From NCBI RefSeq assembly GCF_025397915.1, contig NZ_JALIDZ010000008.1, forward strand, positions 1 to 64,000: 64,000 nt of DNA, written 5' to 3'. The stretch is from Microbaculum marinisediminis. GTDB taxonomy: Bacteria; Pseudomonadota; Alphaproteobacteria; Rhizobiales; Tepidamorphaceae. How positions within the stretch are numbered: the stretch's first letter is position 1; each line of letters opens with the position of its first letter. Positions 56,394 to 64,000 of the stretch are shown here, one piece after another. Under the pieces are notes generated by a model, which had not been told where the DNA came from, did not search any database, and saw only the letters and a program-made list of their open reading frames with translations. Made by a program: the position numbers and the translations under genes.

Positions 56394-58808
56394 CTAGCTC
56401 TTCAGTCGTTCCGATTTCGGATCATGCAGCGTGCGCGGACCGCGGGTCGCGGGATAGCTCCTGCCGTAGGCCTCGACGACGAAGTCGGTCGCCCGGGCCA
56501 GCGCGGCCGGCACGTAGGCGAAGGCGATGGTCCTGCCGACCGTGTAGCCGTAGCCGGCGCTCGTCGTGGTGCCGACGACCGCGCCCTCGCAAAGAACCGC
56601 CTCGCCGCCTATCAGCGGCGCATAGCCGTCGACGGTGAGCGTCACGAGCCGCCGCGACGGGCCGTCCGCCTTGATCCGCGCCAGCGCCTCGCGGCCGATG
56701 AAATCGCCCTTGTCGAGCGCGACGCAGAAGCCGAGCCCCGCCTCGTAGGGGTTGGTGTCCGGCGTCACCTCGGCCGACCAGTAGACATAGCCTTTCTCCA
56801 GCCTGAGCGACTCGATCGCCCGGTATCCGACATCGGCGATGCCGTGCTTTTCGCCAGCGTTGCGAAGGGTTTGGTAGACATGCGGCGCCTGTTCGGACGG
56901 AACATGCAGCTCCCAGCCGAGTTCGCCGACATAGCCGATGCGGGCCGCACGGACGCGGCCGAGGCCGATCTCGATGTCGCGCACGGCGAGATACGGGAAG
57001 GCCTCGTTCGATACGTCGTCGTCCGTGGTCTCCTGCAACACGCACCGCGCCTTCGGGCCGACGAGGTTGATGACGGCGTAGGCCGAGGTCACGTCGCGAA
57101 GCTGCACCGCACCGTCGCCGGGCAGATGGCGTGCGATCCAGCCGGAATCCCGCACGCCGAACTGGCTGCCGGTGACGATATAGAAGCGCTCCGCGTCCAG
57201 GCGCATGATCGTGAGGTCGGCTTCGACGCCGGCTCGGTCGTTGCAAAGTTGGGTATAGACGCAGGTACCGTCGGCTCTATCGAGGTCGTTGGCGGCGATG
57301 CGCTGCAGTGCGGCGAAGGCGCCGGAACCGGTCACCTCGAACTTGGAGAACGACGTCTGGTCGATCAGCGCGACACCCTCGCGCACGGCGGCATGCTCGC
57401 GGCCGACCGCCTCGAACCAGCCCGGCTTGTGCTCGAAGCTCGGGGTCTCGGACGCGGCCACCGCGCTGGTATCGAACCACAGCGGCCGCTCCCACCCGGC
57501 CTTGGAGCCGTGCACCGCCTTGTTCGCCGTCAGGAGATGGTGGATCGGGCTCAGGCGTCCGCCGCGCGCCGAGTGCAGTTCCGCGCCCGGCCAGTGGATC
57601 GCATAGTAATCGCCATAGGCTTCGCTCGACCGCTGCGCCAGATACCGCCGGTTGGCCTGATGCGGCGAGAACCGGCGCACGTCGAAGGGCCACAGGTCCA
57701 TGCCCGGATCGCCGTGCAGGATCCAGTTGGCCATCGCCTCGCCCGCCCCGCCGGACGCGGCGATGCCGGCGGTGAAGCCGCAGGCGACGTAGAAATTGTC
57801 GCGCTCGGGCGCGAGGCCCATGACCGGCTCACCGTCGGCCGACACCGGGATCGGCCCGTTGATGACGGTCTGGATGCCGATCTCGTTCAGGATCGGCAGC
57901 CGCTCGGCGGCGGGCAGCATGAACAGCTCCAGCCGGTCGAGGGCCTCGGGAAACAGTTCGCGGCCGAAGTCGAACGGCACGCCCTGCGGCCAGCACGCCG
58001 GCGCCCCCTGCTCCCAGCCGCCGATGGCGAACGCCTTCACGTCCGGCTTCAGGTAGAAGATGCGGTCGGGGTCGCGGAACGTCGGCGTCTCTGCGGTGAC
58101 GTCGATCTTCTTCTCGGTGACGACGTACTGATGCTCGACCGCGCCGGCGGCCAGCGCGACGCCGGCCATCTCGCCGATCCTCTTGGCCCAGATGCCGGCC
58201 GCGTTGACGACGATCTCGCAGGCGATGGTTCCGTGGTCGGTGACGACGCCGGTGATGCGCCGCCCCTCCCGCTCGAAGCCGGTGACCAGAACGCCTTCGC
58301 GGATCCTCACGCCGCCGGCCCGCGCCACCTTCGCGTAGGCCTGCGTCAGCGCATAGGGGTCGATATAGCCGTCGCTGGGGATCCAGGCGGCACCGACCAC
58401 GCCGTCGCCCGTCATCCAGGGAAAGCGCTCCATCGCCTCGCGCGGCGCGATCTCGTGGGCCTCGAAGCCGAAGCCCTTGGCCTGGGTCAGCGAGCGCCGG
58501 ATCTCGGCGAGCCGTTCGTCGCTCGCGGCGATGCGCAGCGAGCCGGCCTTCTTCCAGTCGATGGCCTGGCCGGATTCGGCTTCCAGCCGGTCGTAGACCG
58601 CGACCGAGTTCTGCATCAGCCGCGTCAGGTTCTTCTTCGACCGCAGCTGGCCGACGAGCCCAGCCGCGTGCCATGTCGACCCGTGGGTGAGCTGCGCCTT
58701 TTCCAGCAGTACCACGTCGCGCTCGCCGGCGCGGGCCAGATGATAGGCGATGGCGCAGCCGATCGCGCCGCCGCCGATGATGACGATGCGGGCCTGGGTA
58801 TCGCTCAT
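56394..58808 (-). CDS. FAD-GcvT demethylase (dimethylglycine/sarcosine dehydrogenase type), copy 1
   Basis: An 804-residue two-part enzyme. The N-terminal oxidase part has IVIIGGGAIGCAIAYHL (FAD, 8-24) and HGSTWHAAG with His47, the histidine that holds FAD covalently in dimethylglycine and sarcosine dehydrogenases. Residues from about 430 form a GcvT-like folate-binding domain, with SLRLEKGYVYWSAEVTPDTN near the end. Such enzymes oxidise N-methyl groups and pass the carbon to tetrahydrofolate. It follows a paralogue with one base between. Natural substrate unknown. Confidence 0.88.
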   Translation of the reverse strand: MSDTQARIVIIGGGAIGCAIAYHLARAGERDVVLLEKAQLTHGSTWHAAGLVGQLRSKKNLTRLMQNSVAVYDRLEAESGQAIDWKKAGSLRIAASDERLAEIRRSLTQAKGFGFEAHEIAPREAMERFPWMTGDGVVGAAWIPSDGYIDPYALTQAYAKVARAGGVRIREGVLVTGFEREGRRITGVVTDHGTIACEIVVNAAGIWAKRIGEMAGVALAAGAVEHQYVVTEKKIDVTAETPTFRDPDRIFYLKPDVKAFAIGGWEQGAPACWPQGVPFDFGRELFPEALDRLELFMLPAAERLPILNEIGIQTVINGPIPVSADGEPVMGLAPERDNFYVACGFTAGIAASGGAGEAMANWILHGDPGMDLWPFDVRRFSPHQANRRYLAQRSSEAYGDYYAIHWPGAELHSARGGRLSPIHHLLTANKAVHGSKAGWERPLWFDTSAVAASETPSFEHKPGWFEAVGREHAAVREGVALIDQTSFSKFEVTGSGAFAALQRIAANDLDRADGTCVYTQLCNDRAGVEADLTIMRLDAERFYIVTGSQFGVRDSGWIARHLPGDGAVQLRDVTSAYAVINLVGPKARCVLQETTDDDVSNEAFPYLAVRDIEIGLGRVRAARIGYVGELGWELHVPSEQAPHVYQTLRNAGEKHGIADVGYRAIESLRLEKGYVYWSAEVTPDTNPYEAGLGFCVALDKGDFIGREALARIKADGPSRRLVTLTVDGYAPLIGGEAVLCEGAVVGTTTSAGYGYTVGRTIAFAYVPAALARATDFVVEAYGRSYPATRGPRTLHDPKSERLKS

Positions 58809-58809
58809 C

Positions 58810-61257
58810 TCACGCCTTCACCCGGCTCATGGCCGGATCGTAGAGCGGCTGCAGGAACAGCCTGGCGGGAACGCGCTCGGTCGCGACCTCCAGCTCGTAG
58901 GCGCCCGACGCCACATAGGCCTCGTCGACGCCGTCGGGGTTGCGGACATAGCCGTACCCGATCGACTGGCCGACCGTGTAGCCGTAGCCGCCGCTGGTCA
59001 GCCAGCCGACGCGCTCGCCGTCGCGATAGATGGTCTCGCGGCCGAGCAGCACGATGGCGGGATCGACCGTGAAACCGGCAAGCAGCTTCTTCAGCGGCGC
59101 CCGACCCTGCGCGTCGAGCGCCTCGCGGCCGAGGAACGGCTGGTTGGACTTCAGCTTCACCGCCCAGCCGAGCCCGGCTTCCAGCGGCGTGTGGTCCGGG
59201 CCGATGTCGGAGCCCCAGGCGCGGTAGCCCTTCTCCAGGCGCAGCGACTCGATGGCGCGATACCCGGCCGGGCGCACGCCCAGGTCGCCGCCCCGGTCCA
59301 TCAGCGCCTCGTAGACATTGACGACATACTCGGTGGGAACATGCAGTTCCCAGCCGAGCTCGCCGACATAGGTGACGCGCAGCGCCATCACCGGCGCCCC
59401 GGCGATGCCGATCTCGCGCACCGTGCCGAAGGGGAAACCGTCATTGGAGAGATCGTCGCGCGTCAGCCGCGACAGCAGCGTGCGCGCATTCGGCCCCATG
59501 ACCGACAGCACGCCGTAGCCCGAGCTGACGTCGACGACCTGGACGTTGAGGCCCGCGGGAATGTTGCGGCGGATCCAGTCGAGATCGTGGGTCGCGAACC
59601 CGGTGCCGGTGACGATGTAGTAGCGGTCGGGGCTGAGGCGGGCGACGGTCAGGTCGCATTCGATCCCGCCGCGCGGGTTGAGCATCTGGGTATAGACGAG
59701 CCTGCCCGGCGCCCGCGCGACGTTGCCGGCGCAGATCCAGGTGAGCGCGGCCTCCGCGTCCGGGCCGACGACCAGGAACTTGGCGAACGAGGACTGGTCG
59801 AAGACGGTCACGGCCTCGCGCGTCGCCGCGTGCTCGCGCCCGACCGCCTCGAACCAGTTCGGCCGGCCGAAGCTGTAGACGTCCTTCGGCGCTTCGCCCG
59901 CGGACGGATCGGCGAACCAATTCGGCCGCTCCCAGCCGAGCTTCTCGCCAAAGCAGGCGCCGGCGGCCTTGAGCCGGTCGTAGAGCGCGGAGCGGCGGCA
60001 GGGCCGGCCGCTGTCGTGCTCCTCGCCCGGCCAGGCGATGGTGTAGTGCTTGCCGTAGAGCTCGAGCGTGCGCGTGCGCACCCAGTCGGCATCGAAATGC
60101 GGGCGACCGAAGCGGCGGATGTCGACCGGCCACAGGTCGAACGGCGGCTCGCCCGCGACGATCCATTCGGCGAGCGCCATGCCGGCGCCGCCGCCGGCGG
60201 CGATGCCGAAGGCGTTGAATCCGGCGCCGACGAAGAAGCCATGCTGTTCCGGCGCCTCGCCGAGAATGAAGTTGCCGTCCGGCGTGAAGCTCTCCGGACC
60301 GTTCAGGAGTTCCTTGACACCGGCATTGGCCAGCGCCGGCACGCGGCCGAGCGCCAGTTCCATGATGTCGGAGAAGTGGTCCCAGTCGGAATTGAGCAGG
60401 GTGAACTCGAAGCCATCGGGAATGCCGTCGTTCGCCCAGGGGATCGGGTTCGGCTCGTAGCCGCCCATGACGAGACCGCCGACCTCCTCCTTGTAGTAGG
60501 TCAGGCGGTCGGGATCGCGCAACGTCGGCAGGTTCGCGGCAACGCCATCGATCGCCTCGGTGATCAGATATTGGTGCTGGACCGAGACGAGCGGCACGTT
60601 GACGCCGGCGAGCCGGCCGATGTCCCGCGCCCACTGCCCGGCGCAGTTGACGACGACCTCGCATTTCACCGTCCCGCGCGGCGTCTCGACACCCCTGATG
60701 CGCCCGTCCTCGATCAGGATGCCGGTGACCGGCGTATCCTCGAAGACCGTCACGCCCGACATGCGCGCGCCCCTGGCCAGCGCCTGGGTGATGTCGGACG
60801 GGCTCGCCTGGCCGTCGGTCGGCAGGTAGGCGGCGCCGACGAGATCGCCGATATCCATCAGCGGCCAGAGATCCTGCGCCTCCTTCGGCGTCAGCAGGTG
60901 CATTTCGAGACCGAAGGAATGGGCCGTCGTCGCCTGGCGGCGCACTTCCGTCCAGCGGTCGGCGTTGCAGGCGAGCCGCAGCCCCCCGTTCATCTTCCAG
61001 CCGGTGGCCAGTCCCGTTTCCTCCTCGAGGCGGTCGTAGAGGGCGACGGAATTGCCCAGGAGCTGGGTGATGTTGGCGCTGGTGCGCAGCTGGCCGACGA
61101 GCCCGGCCGCGTGCCAGGTCGAGCCCGAGGTGAGCTTGGCACGCTCCAGCACGATCGTATCGGTCCAGCCGAGCTTGCCGAGATGATAGGCGGTGGAGCA
61201 TCCCACGATGCCCCCGCCGATGACGACGGCTCTTGCTTCTGTCGGCAGGTCAGCCAT
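58810..61257 (-). CDS. FAD-GcvT demethylase (dimethylglycine/sarcosine dehydrogenase type), copy 2
   Basis: An 815-residue paralogue of copy 1, aligned along its length. It has VVIGGGIVGCSTAYHLGKLG, SGSTWHAAGLVGQLR with His49, FIGG-type FAD contacts and a C-terminal GcvT part with SLRLEKGYRAWGSDIGPDHTPLEAGLGWAVKL. Together the two copies could act on successive substrates, for example dimethylglycine then sarcosine. It begins 101 bases after a second kinase-like gene. There is no ribosome-site doubt at the start (MADLPTEARAV). Confidence 0.88.
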   Translation of the reverse strand: MADLPTEARAVVIGGGIVGCSTAYHLGKLGWTDTIVLERAKLTSGSTWHAAGLVGQLRTSANITQLLGNSVALYDRLEEETGLATGWKMNGGLRLACNADRWTEVRRQATTAHSFGLEMHLLTPKEAQDLWPLMDIGDLVGAAYLPTDGQASPSDITQALARGARMSGVTVFEDTPVTGILIEDGRIRGVETPRGTVKCEVVVNCAGQWARDIGRLAGVNVPLVSVQHQYLITEAIDGVAANLPTLRDPDRLTYYKEEVGGLVMGGYEPNPIPWANDGIPDGFEFTLLNSDWDHFSDIMELALGRVPALANAGVKELLNGPESFTPDGNFILGEAPEQHGFFVGAGFNAFGIAAGGGAGMALAEWIVAGEPPFDLWPVDIRRFGRPHFDADWVRTRTLELYGKHYTIAWPGEEHDSGRPCRRSALYDRLKAAGACFGEKLGWERPNWFADPSAGEAPKDVYSFGRPNWFEAVGREHAATREAVTVFDQSSFAKFLVVGPDAEAALTWICAGNVARAPGRLVYTQMLNPRGGIECDLTVARLSPDRYYIVTGTGFATHDLDWIRRNIPAGLNVQVVDVSSGYGVLSVMGPNARTLLSRLTRDDLSNDGFPFGTVREIGIAGAPVMALRVTYVGELGWELHVPTEYVVNVYEALMDRGGDLGVRPAGYRAIESLRLEKGYRAWGSDIGPDHTPLEAGLGWAVKLKSNQPFLGREALDAQGRAPLKKLLAGFTVDPAIVLLGRETIYRDGERVGWLTSGGYGYTVGQSIGYGYVRNPDGVDEAYVASGAYELEVATERVPARLFLQPLYDPAMSRVKA

Positions 61258-61358
61258 TGACGCGGTTCCTCAGTCGTAGCGTGGCATCCGGCACGCGGGC
61301 CGTATCGGGATTCAGGCGGTGGTCGCGGCGAGGATCGTGGCTCAGCGGCATCGCGTCC

Positions 61359-62234
61359 TCACATCTCGTTCAAGGTCGCCAGCGCCGCATCCAGGCGCTG
61401 CATGTTTTCGGCCGTATAGGCGGCGTAGTCGAAGGCGAGTTCGGAATGGATCTCCGAGACCATGCTCCACATGGTCTCGCGCAAAAGCGACGCGCACTTC
61501 ATCGCCGTGTAGCGGCGGCGCAGGTCGTCGGTCACGGTGCGGTCGAAATAGGCTTCCAGCAGCCAGTCTTCCTGGGCCGGCGTCAGGCCGTTGTTGGATG
61601 CAAGCCCGCCGAGATCGAACAGCGGCGAGTTGAACCCGGCATAATCCCAGTCGATCAGCCAGATGCGGCTGCCGTCGTCGATGAAGTTCGCCGGCAGCAG
61701 GTCGTTGTGGCCGAAGACGATATCGATCGGCCCGACGGCCTTTTCGAGGGTGGCGGCGGTGTCGAGCAGACCGGGCAGCCTGTCGATATGGGCGCTGCCG
61801 CCGTCACGCAGGGTGCCGGCATAGTCGCGCACCACGTGGAACACCCAGAACATCAGAACCGGGCCGCGCACATGGTTCGGCATGTCGCGGTGGCACCTGA
61901 GGAGGACCCGCAGGATTCGCTCCAGGTTCTCTTGTTTGCGTACGTCGTCTTCGGCGTAGGTCTTGCCGTCGATGTAGCGGATCACCAGCGCCCCGCGCTC
62001 GTGATGCACCACCTCGGGCGATACCCCGGTCTCGGCCGCCGCGCGGGAGGCGGCGAGCTCGTTGAAGCGCATCACCTGGTGCACCGGGATGTCGTCGCCG
62101 ATGCGCACGACGTATTTCTCTTCCCCGTCCGCGACGACGAAGTTGGTGTTGGTGATGCCGCCGCCGAGCGGGACCGGATCCACGGGTCCGGACCACAGGG
62201 ACAGCGAGGCGGCTTTGGTGCGGGCGTCCGTCAT
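61359..62234 (-). CDS. choline-kinase-like phosphotransferase, copy 2
   Basis: A 291-residue protein with the strongest choline kinase features in the window: GHNDLLPANFIDDGSRIWLI and LIDWDYAGFNSPLFDLGGLASNN. The first is the Brenner catalytic loop with Asp and Asn; the second holds the metal Asp. PLGGGITNTNFVV is the nucleotide loop. The start at 62234 is MTDARTKAASLSL. It is eight bases after the permease gene. It is only distantly like copy 1, so the two are not recent duplicates. It could phosphorylate a quaternary-amine alcohol. Confidence 0.87.
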   Translation of the reverse strand: MTDARTKAASLSLWSGPVDPVPLGGGITNTNFVVADGEEKYVVRIGDDIPVHQVMRFNELAASRAAAETGVSPEVVHHERGALVIRYIDGKTYAEDDVRKQENLERILRVLLRCHRDMPNHVRGPVLMFWVFHVVRDYAGTLRDGGSAHIDRLPGLLDTAATLEKAVGPIDIVFGHNDLLPANFIDDGSRIWLIDWDYAGFNSPLFDLGGLASNNGLTPAQEDWLLEAYFDRTVTDDLRRRYTAMKCASLLRETMWSMVSEIHSELAFDYAAYTAENMQRLDAALATLNEM

Positions 62235-62242
62235 CGTCGTCC

Positions 62243-64000
62243 TCACGCCAGTCCGAGCCGGTGCCGGGTGCGCCGGGCGCCGGCGGAAACCAGCCGGTCG
62301 GCGACGATGGCGATGAAGGCGACGGCAAGCCCCGCGACGATGCCGCGGCCGGTATCGGCCTTGGTCAGCGCGATATAGACCTCCTGGCCGAGGTCGCGGG
62401 TGCCGACGAGCGCGGTGATGACCACCATCGAGATCGCCAGCATGATCGTCTGGTTGATGCCGAGCATGATCTCCGGCAGGGCCAGCGGCAACTTGATCTT
62501 GGAGAGAAGCTGGCGCCGGGTGCAGCCGGACACGACGCCGGCCTCGACCAGCTGCGGGTCGATCTGGCGGATGCCGTGCGCGGTATAGCGGATCGCCGGC
62601 GCGAGCGCGTAGAGAATGACGGCGATCATCGCGGAGAAGTCGCCGACCCGGAACAGCATGACCACGGGGATCAGGTAGACGAAGCTCGGCAGCGTCTGCA
62701 GGGTGTCGACCAGTCCGCCGAGGATACGGCCCGCGCGCTCGTTCTCGGCGGCGACGATACCCAGCGGGATGCCGATCAGCGAGGCGATGACGACCGAGAT
62801 GCCGCACAGATAGACCGTGATCATCGCCTTTTCCCACTGGCCGGTGACGACGATGAACATGGCGAGCGCCACGGCGGCGAGCGCCAGACGCCAGCCGCCG
62901 AGCTGCCAGCCGGCGATCCCGACGAGGCCGACCGTCCAGATCCACGGCAGCTCGGTGAGGAAGCGCTTCACCGGCACGAGGAAATTGACCAGCATCACGG
63001 TCTTCACCGCCTCGAGCTGGTCGTAGAAATTGACGTTGATGTATTTGACGAGGCCTTCCCAGAAGGAGCCCGTCGAGATCTCCATCGCCTCGGGATAGCT
63101 CTGGGCCGGCGGGAAGACGAGGCCGACCAGCGCGGTGCCGAGGATCACCACGATCACGGTCGTCGTCCACGGATGCCGCCTCACATGGCCGGCCGGCAGG
63201 CCGCCGTGGGCCGGCGGCGGCCGGTTGGCGAAGGCCTGGCTCAGCCTGTCGAGCGCGATCGCCAGGACGACGATGGCGACGCCGGCCTCGATGCCGCCGC
63301 CGATATCGAGCCGCCGCAGCGAGGTCAGCACGTCGTAGCCCAGGCCGCCGGCGCCGATCATCGAGGCGATGATCACCATGTTGAGGGAGAGCATGATCAC
63401 CTGGTTGACCCCGACCATCAGGCCGTCGCGGGCCGAAGGCACCAGCACCTTCCAGGTCATCTGGCGGCGCGTGCAGCCCGCCATGCGGCCGAAGTCGCGG
63501 ATCTCCTCGGGCACGCCGCGCAGCGACAGCATGGTGACGCGCACCATCGGCGGCATCGCGTAGACGATCGTGGCGATCATCGCGGCGACGGGGCCGAAGC
63601 CGAACAGGAACAGGATCGGCACCAGATAGGCGAAGACCGGCACGGTCTGCATGATGTCGAGCACCGGCGACAGGGCCCGCTCGACCCAGGCCGACCGGTA
63701 GCCGGCGATGCCCAGCAGCAGACCGCCGGCGACGCCGAACGGCACCGCGATGACGATCGAGGACAGCGTCACCATGGCGCTGTCCCACTGGCCGAAGACG
63801 GCGAGATAGAGGAAGCAGGCGCCGACGAAGGCGGCGAGCTTCCAGCCGCGCGCGTAATGCCCCATCGCCACGACGACGGCGATCACCGCGATCCACGACA
63901 GGGCCGGCAGCACCTGCACCGCGTCGGAGCCCTGCCCGCGCAGGAAGCCGGTGGACAGCAGGCTCGTGGCGATCGTCAGCGGGATGTCGAGCAGCCAGGA
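62243..64000 (-). CDS. ProW-type glycine betaine/proline ABC permease, partial
   Basis: The frame runs without stop from 62243 to the window edge, so at least 585 residues are present and the N-terminus lies outside. Two similar halves are seen. Each has MDTLQTLP- or MQTVPVFAYLVPI-like helices with TLSSIVIAVPFGVAGGLLLG and AVVIASLIGIPLGIVAA. Each ends in a GCTRRQ loop and a VNQVIMLSLNMVIIASMIGAG or INQTIMLAISMVVITALVGT helix. Such double permeases carry betaine or choline. The ATPase and binding-protein genes are probably just beyond the right edge. Confidence 0.87.
   Translation of the reverse strand, partial: SWLLDIPLTIATSLLSTGFLRGQGSDAVQVLPALSWIAVIAVVVAMGHYARGWKLAAFVGACFLYLAVFGQWDSAMVTLSSIVIAVPFGVAGGLLLGIAGYRSAWVERALSPVLDIMQTVPVFAYLVPILFLFGFGPVAAMIATIVYAMPPMVRVTMLSLRGVPEEIRDFGRMAGCTRRQMTWKVLVPSARDGLMVGVNQVIMLSLNMVIIASMIGAGGLGYDVLTSLRRLDIGGGIEAGVAIVVLAIALDRLSQAFANRPPPAHGGLPAGHVRRHPWTTTVIVVILGTALVGLVFPPAQSYPEAMEISTGSFWEGLVKYINVNFYDQLEAVKTVMLVNFLVPVKRFLTELPWIWTVGLVGIAGWQLGGWRLALAAVALAMFIVVTGQWEKAMITVYLCGISVVIASLIGIPLGIVAAENERAGRILGGLVDTLQTLPSFVYLIPVVMLFRVGDFSAMIAVILYALAPAIRYTAHGIRQIDPQLVEAGVVSGCTRRQLLSKIKLPLALPEIMLGINQTIMLAISMVVITALVGTRDLGQEVYIALTKADTGRGIVAGLAVAFIAIVADRLVSAGARRTRHRLGLA

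Overview
The window is 64 kb of high-G+C bacterial chromosome, dense with genes. It most likely comes from an alphaproteobacterium of the Hyphomicrobiales (Rhizobiales) type. The grounds are the sdhCDAB operon, paired AprI/Inh (Omp19-like) lipoproteins, a hemP gene behind a TGA-N9-TCA iron-rhodo-box, a (3S)-malyl-CoA thioesterase/mesaconyl-CoA hydratase pair, and dispersed GCCCGGA...TCCGGGC palindromes. The genus cannot be fixed from sequence alone. I see no rRNA, tRNA, CRISPR array, integrase or insertion sequence.

Layout. 0.2-6.1 kb: asd, beta-carbonic anhydrase, a PLP dehydratase, DUF429 protein, pyridoxal kinase and an FAD oxidoreductase. 6.2-12.7 kb: acyl-CoA genes, then sdhCDA and sdhB with an FkbM-type methyltransferase gene inserted between sdhA and sdhB. 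13-17 kb: GST, two related lipoproteins, GNAT and PAP2. 17.5-21.3 kb: carnitine degradation (fused carnitine dehydrogenase/betainyl-CoA thioesterase and a BKACE lyase), a MaoC protein, a GFA protein and a decayed PotC-type permease. 21.5-26 kb: a small secreted protein, L,D-transpeptidase, OmpR-type regulator, aroQ and a REC-first histidine kinase. 26-28.3 kb: divergent pobA and its AraC-type regulator. 28.4-39.4 kb: class V aminotransferase, hemP, Uup-type ABC-F ATPase, MFS exporter, a large histidine kinase next to an orphan peptide-binding protein, SDR and a DMT exporter. 39.6-44.3 kb: a complete branched-chain amino-acid type ABC operon.

44.3-54.2 kb holds nine same-strand genes that look like one catabolic operon: E1 alpha/beta of a 2-oxoacid or acetoin dehydrogenase without E2/E3, a TRAP carboxylate transporter, an acetolactate-synthase-like TPP enzyme, an aminotransferase, an unrecognised internally duplicated protein with two SHGG motifs, and an IclR regulator. 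A perfect GTTCCG-N5-CGGAAC palindrome lies in the divergent promoter region upstream. 54.5-64 kb: a citryl-CoA-lyase-like gene, then an operon for N-methylated compounds with two dimethylglycine/sarcosine dehydrogenase-type FAD-GcvT enzymes flanked by two choline-kinase-like phosphotransferases and a ProW-type betaine permease that runs off the window end.

Together the region serves the catabolism of quaternary amines (carnitine to glycine betaine to demethylation), aromatic and carboxylic acids, with TCA-cycle enzymes at its left. The two least explained units are the 44-54 kb TRAP/TPP operon with its SHGG protein, and the kinase/FAD-GcvT/ProW operon at the right edge.
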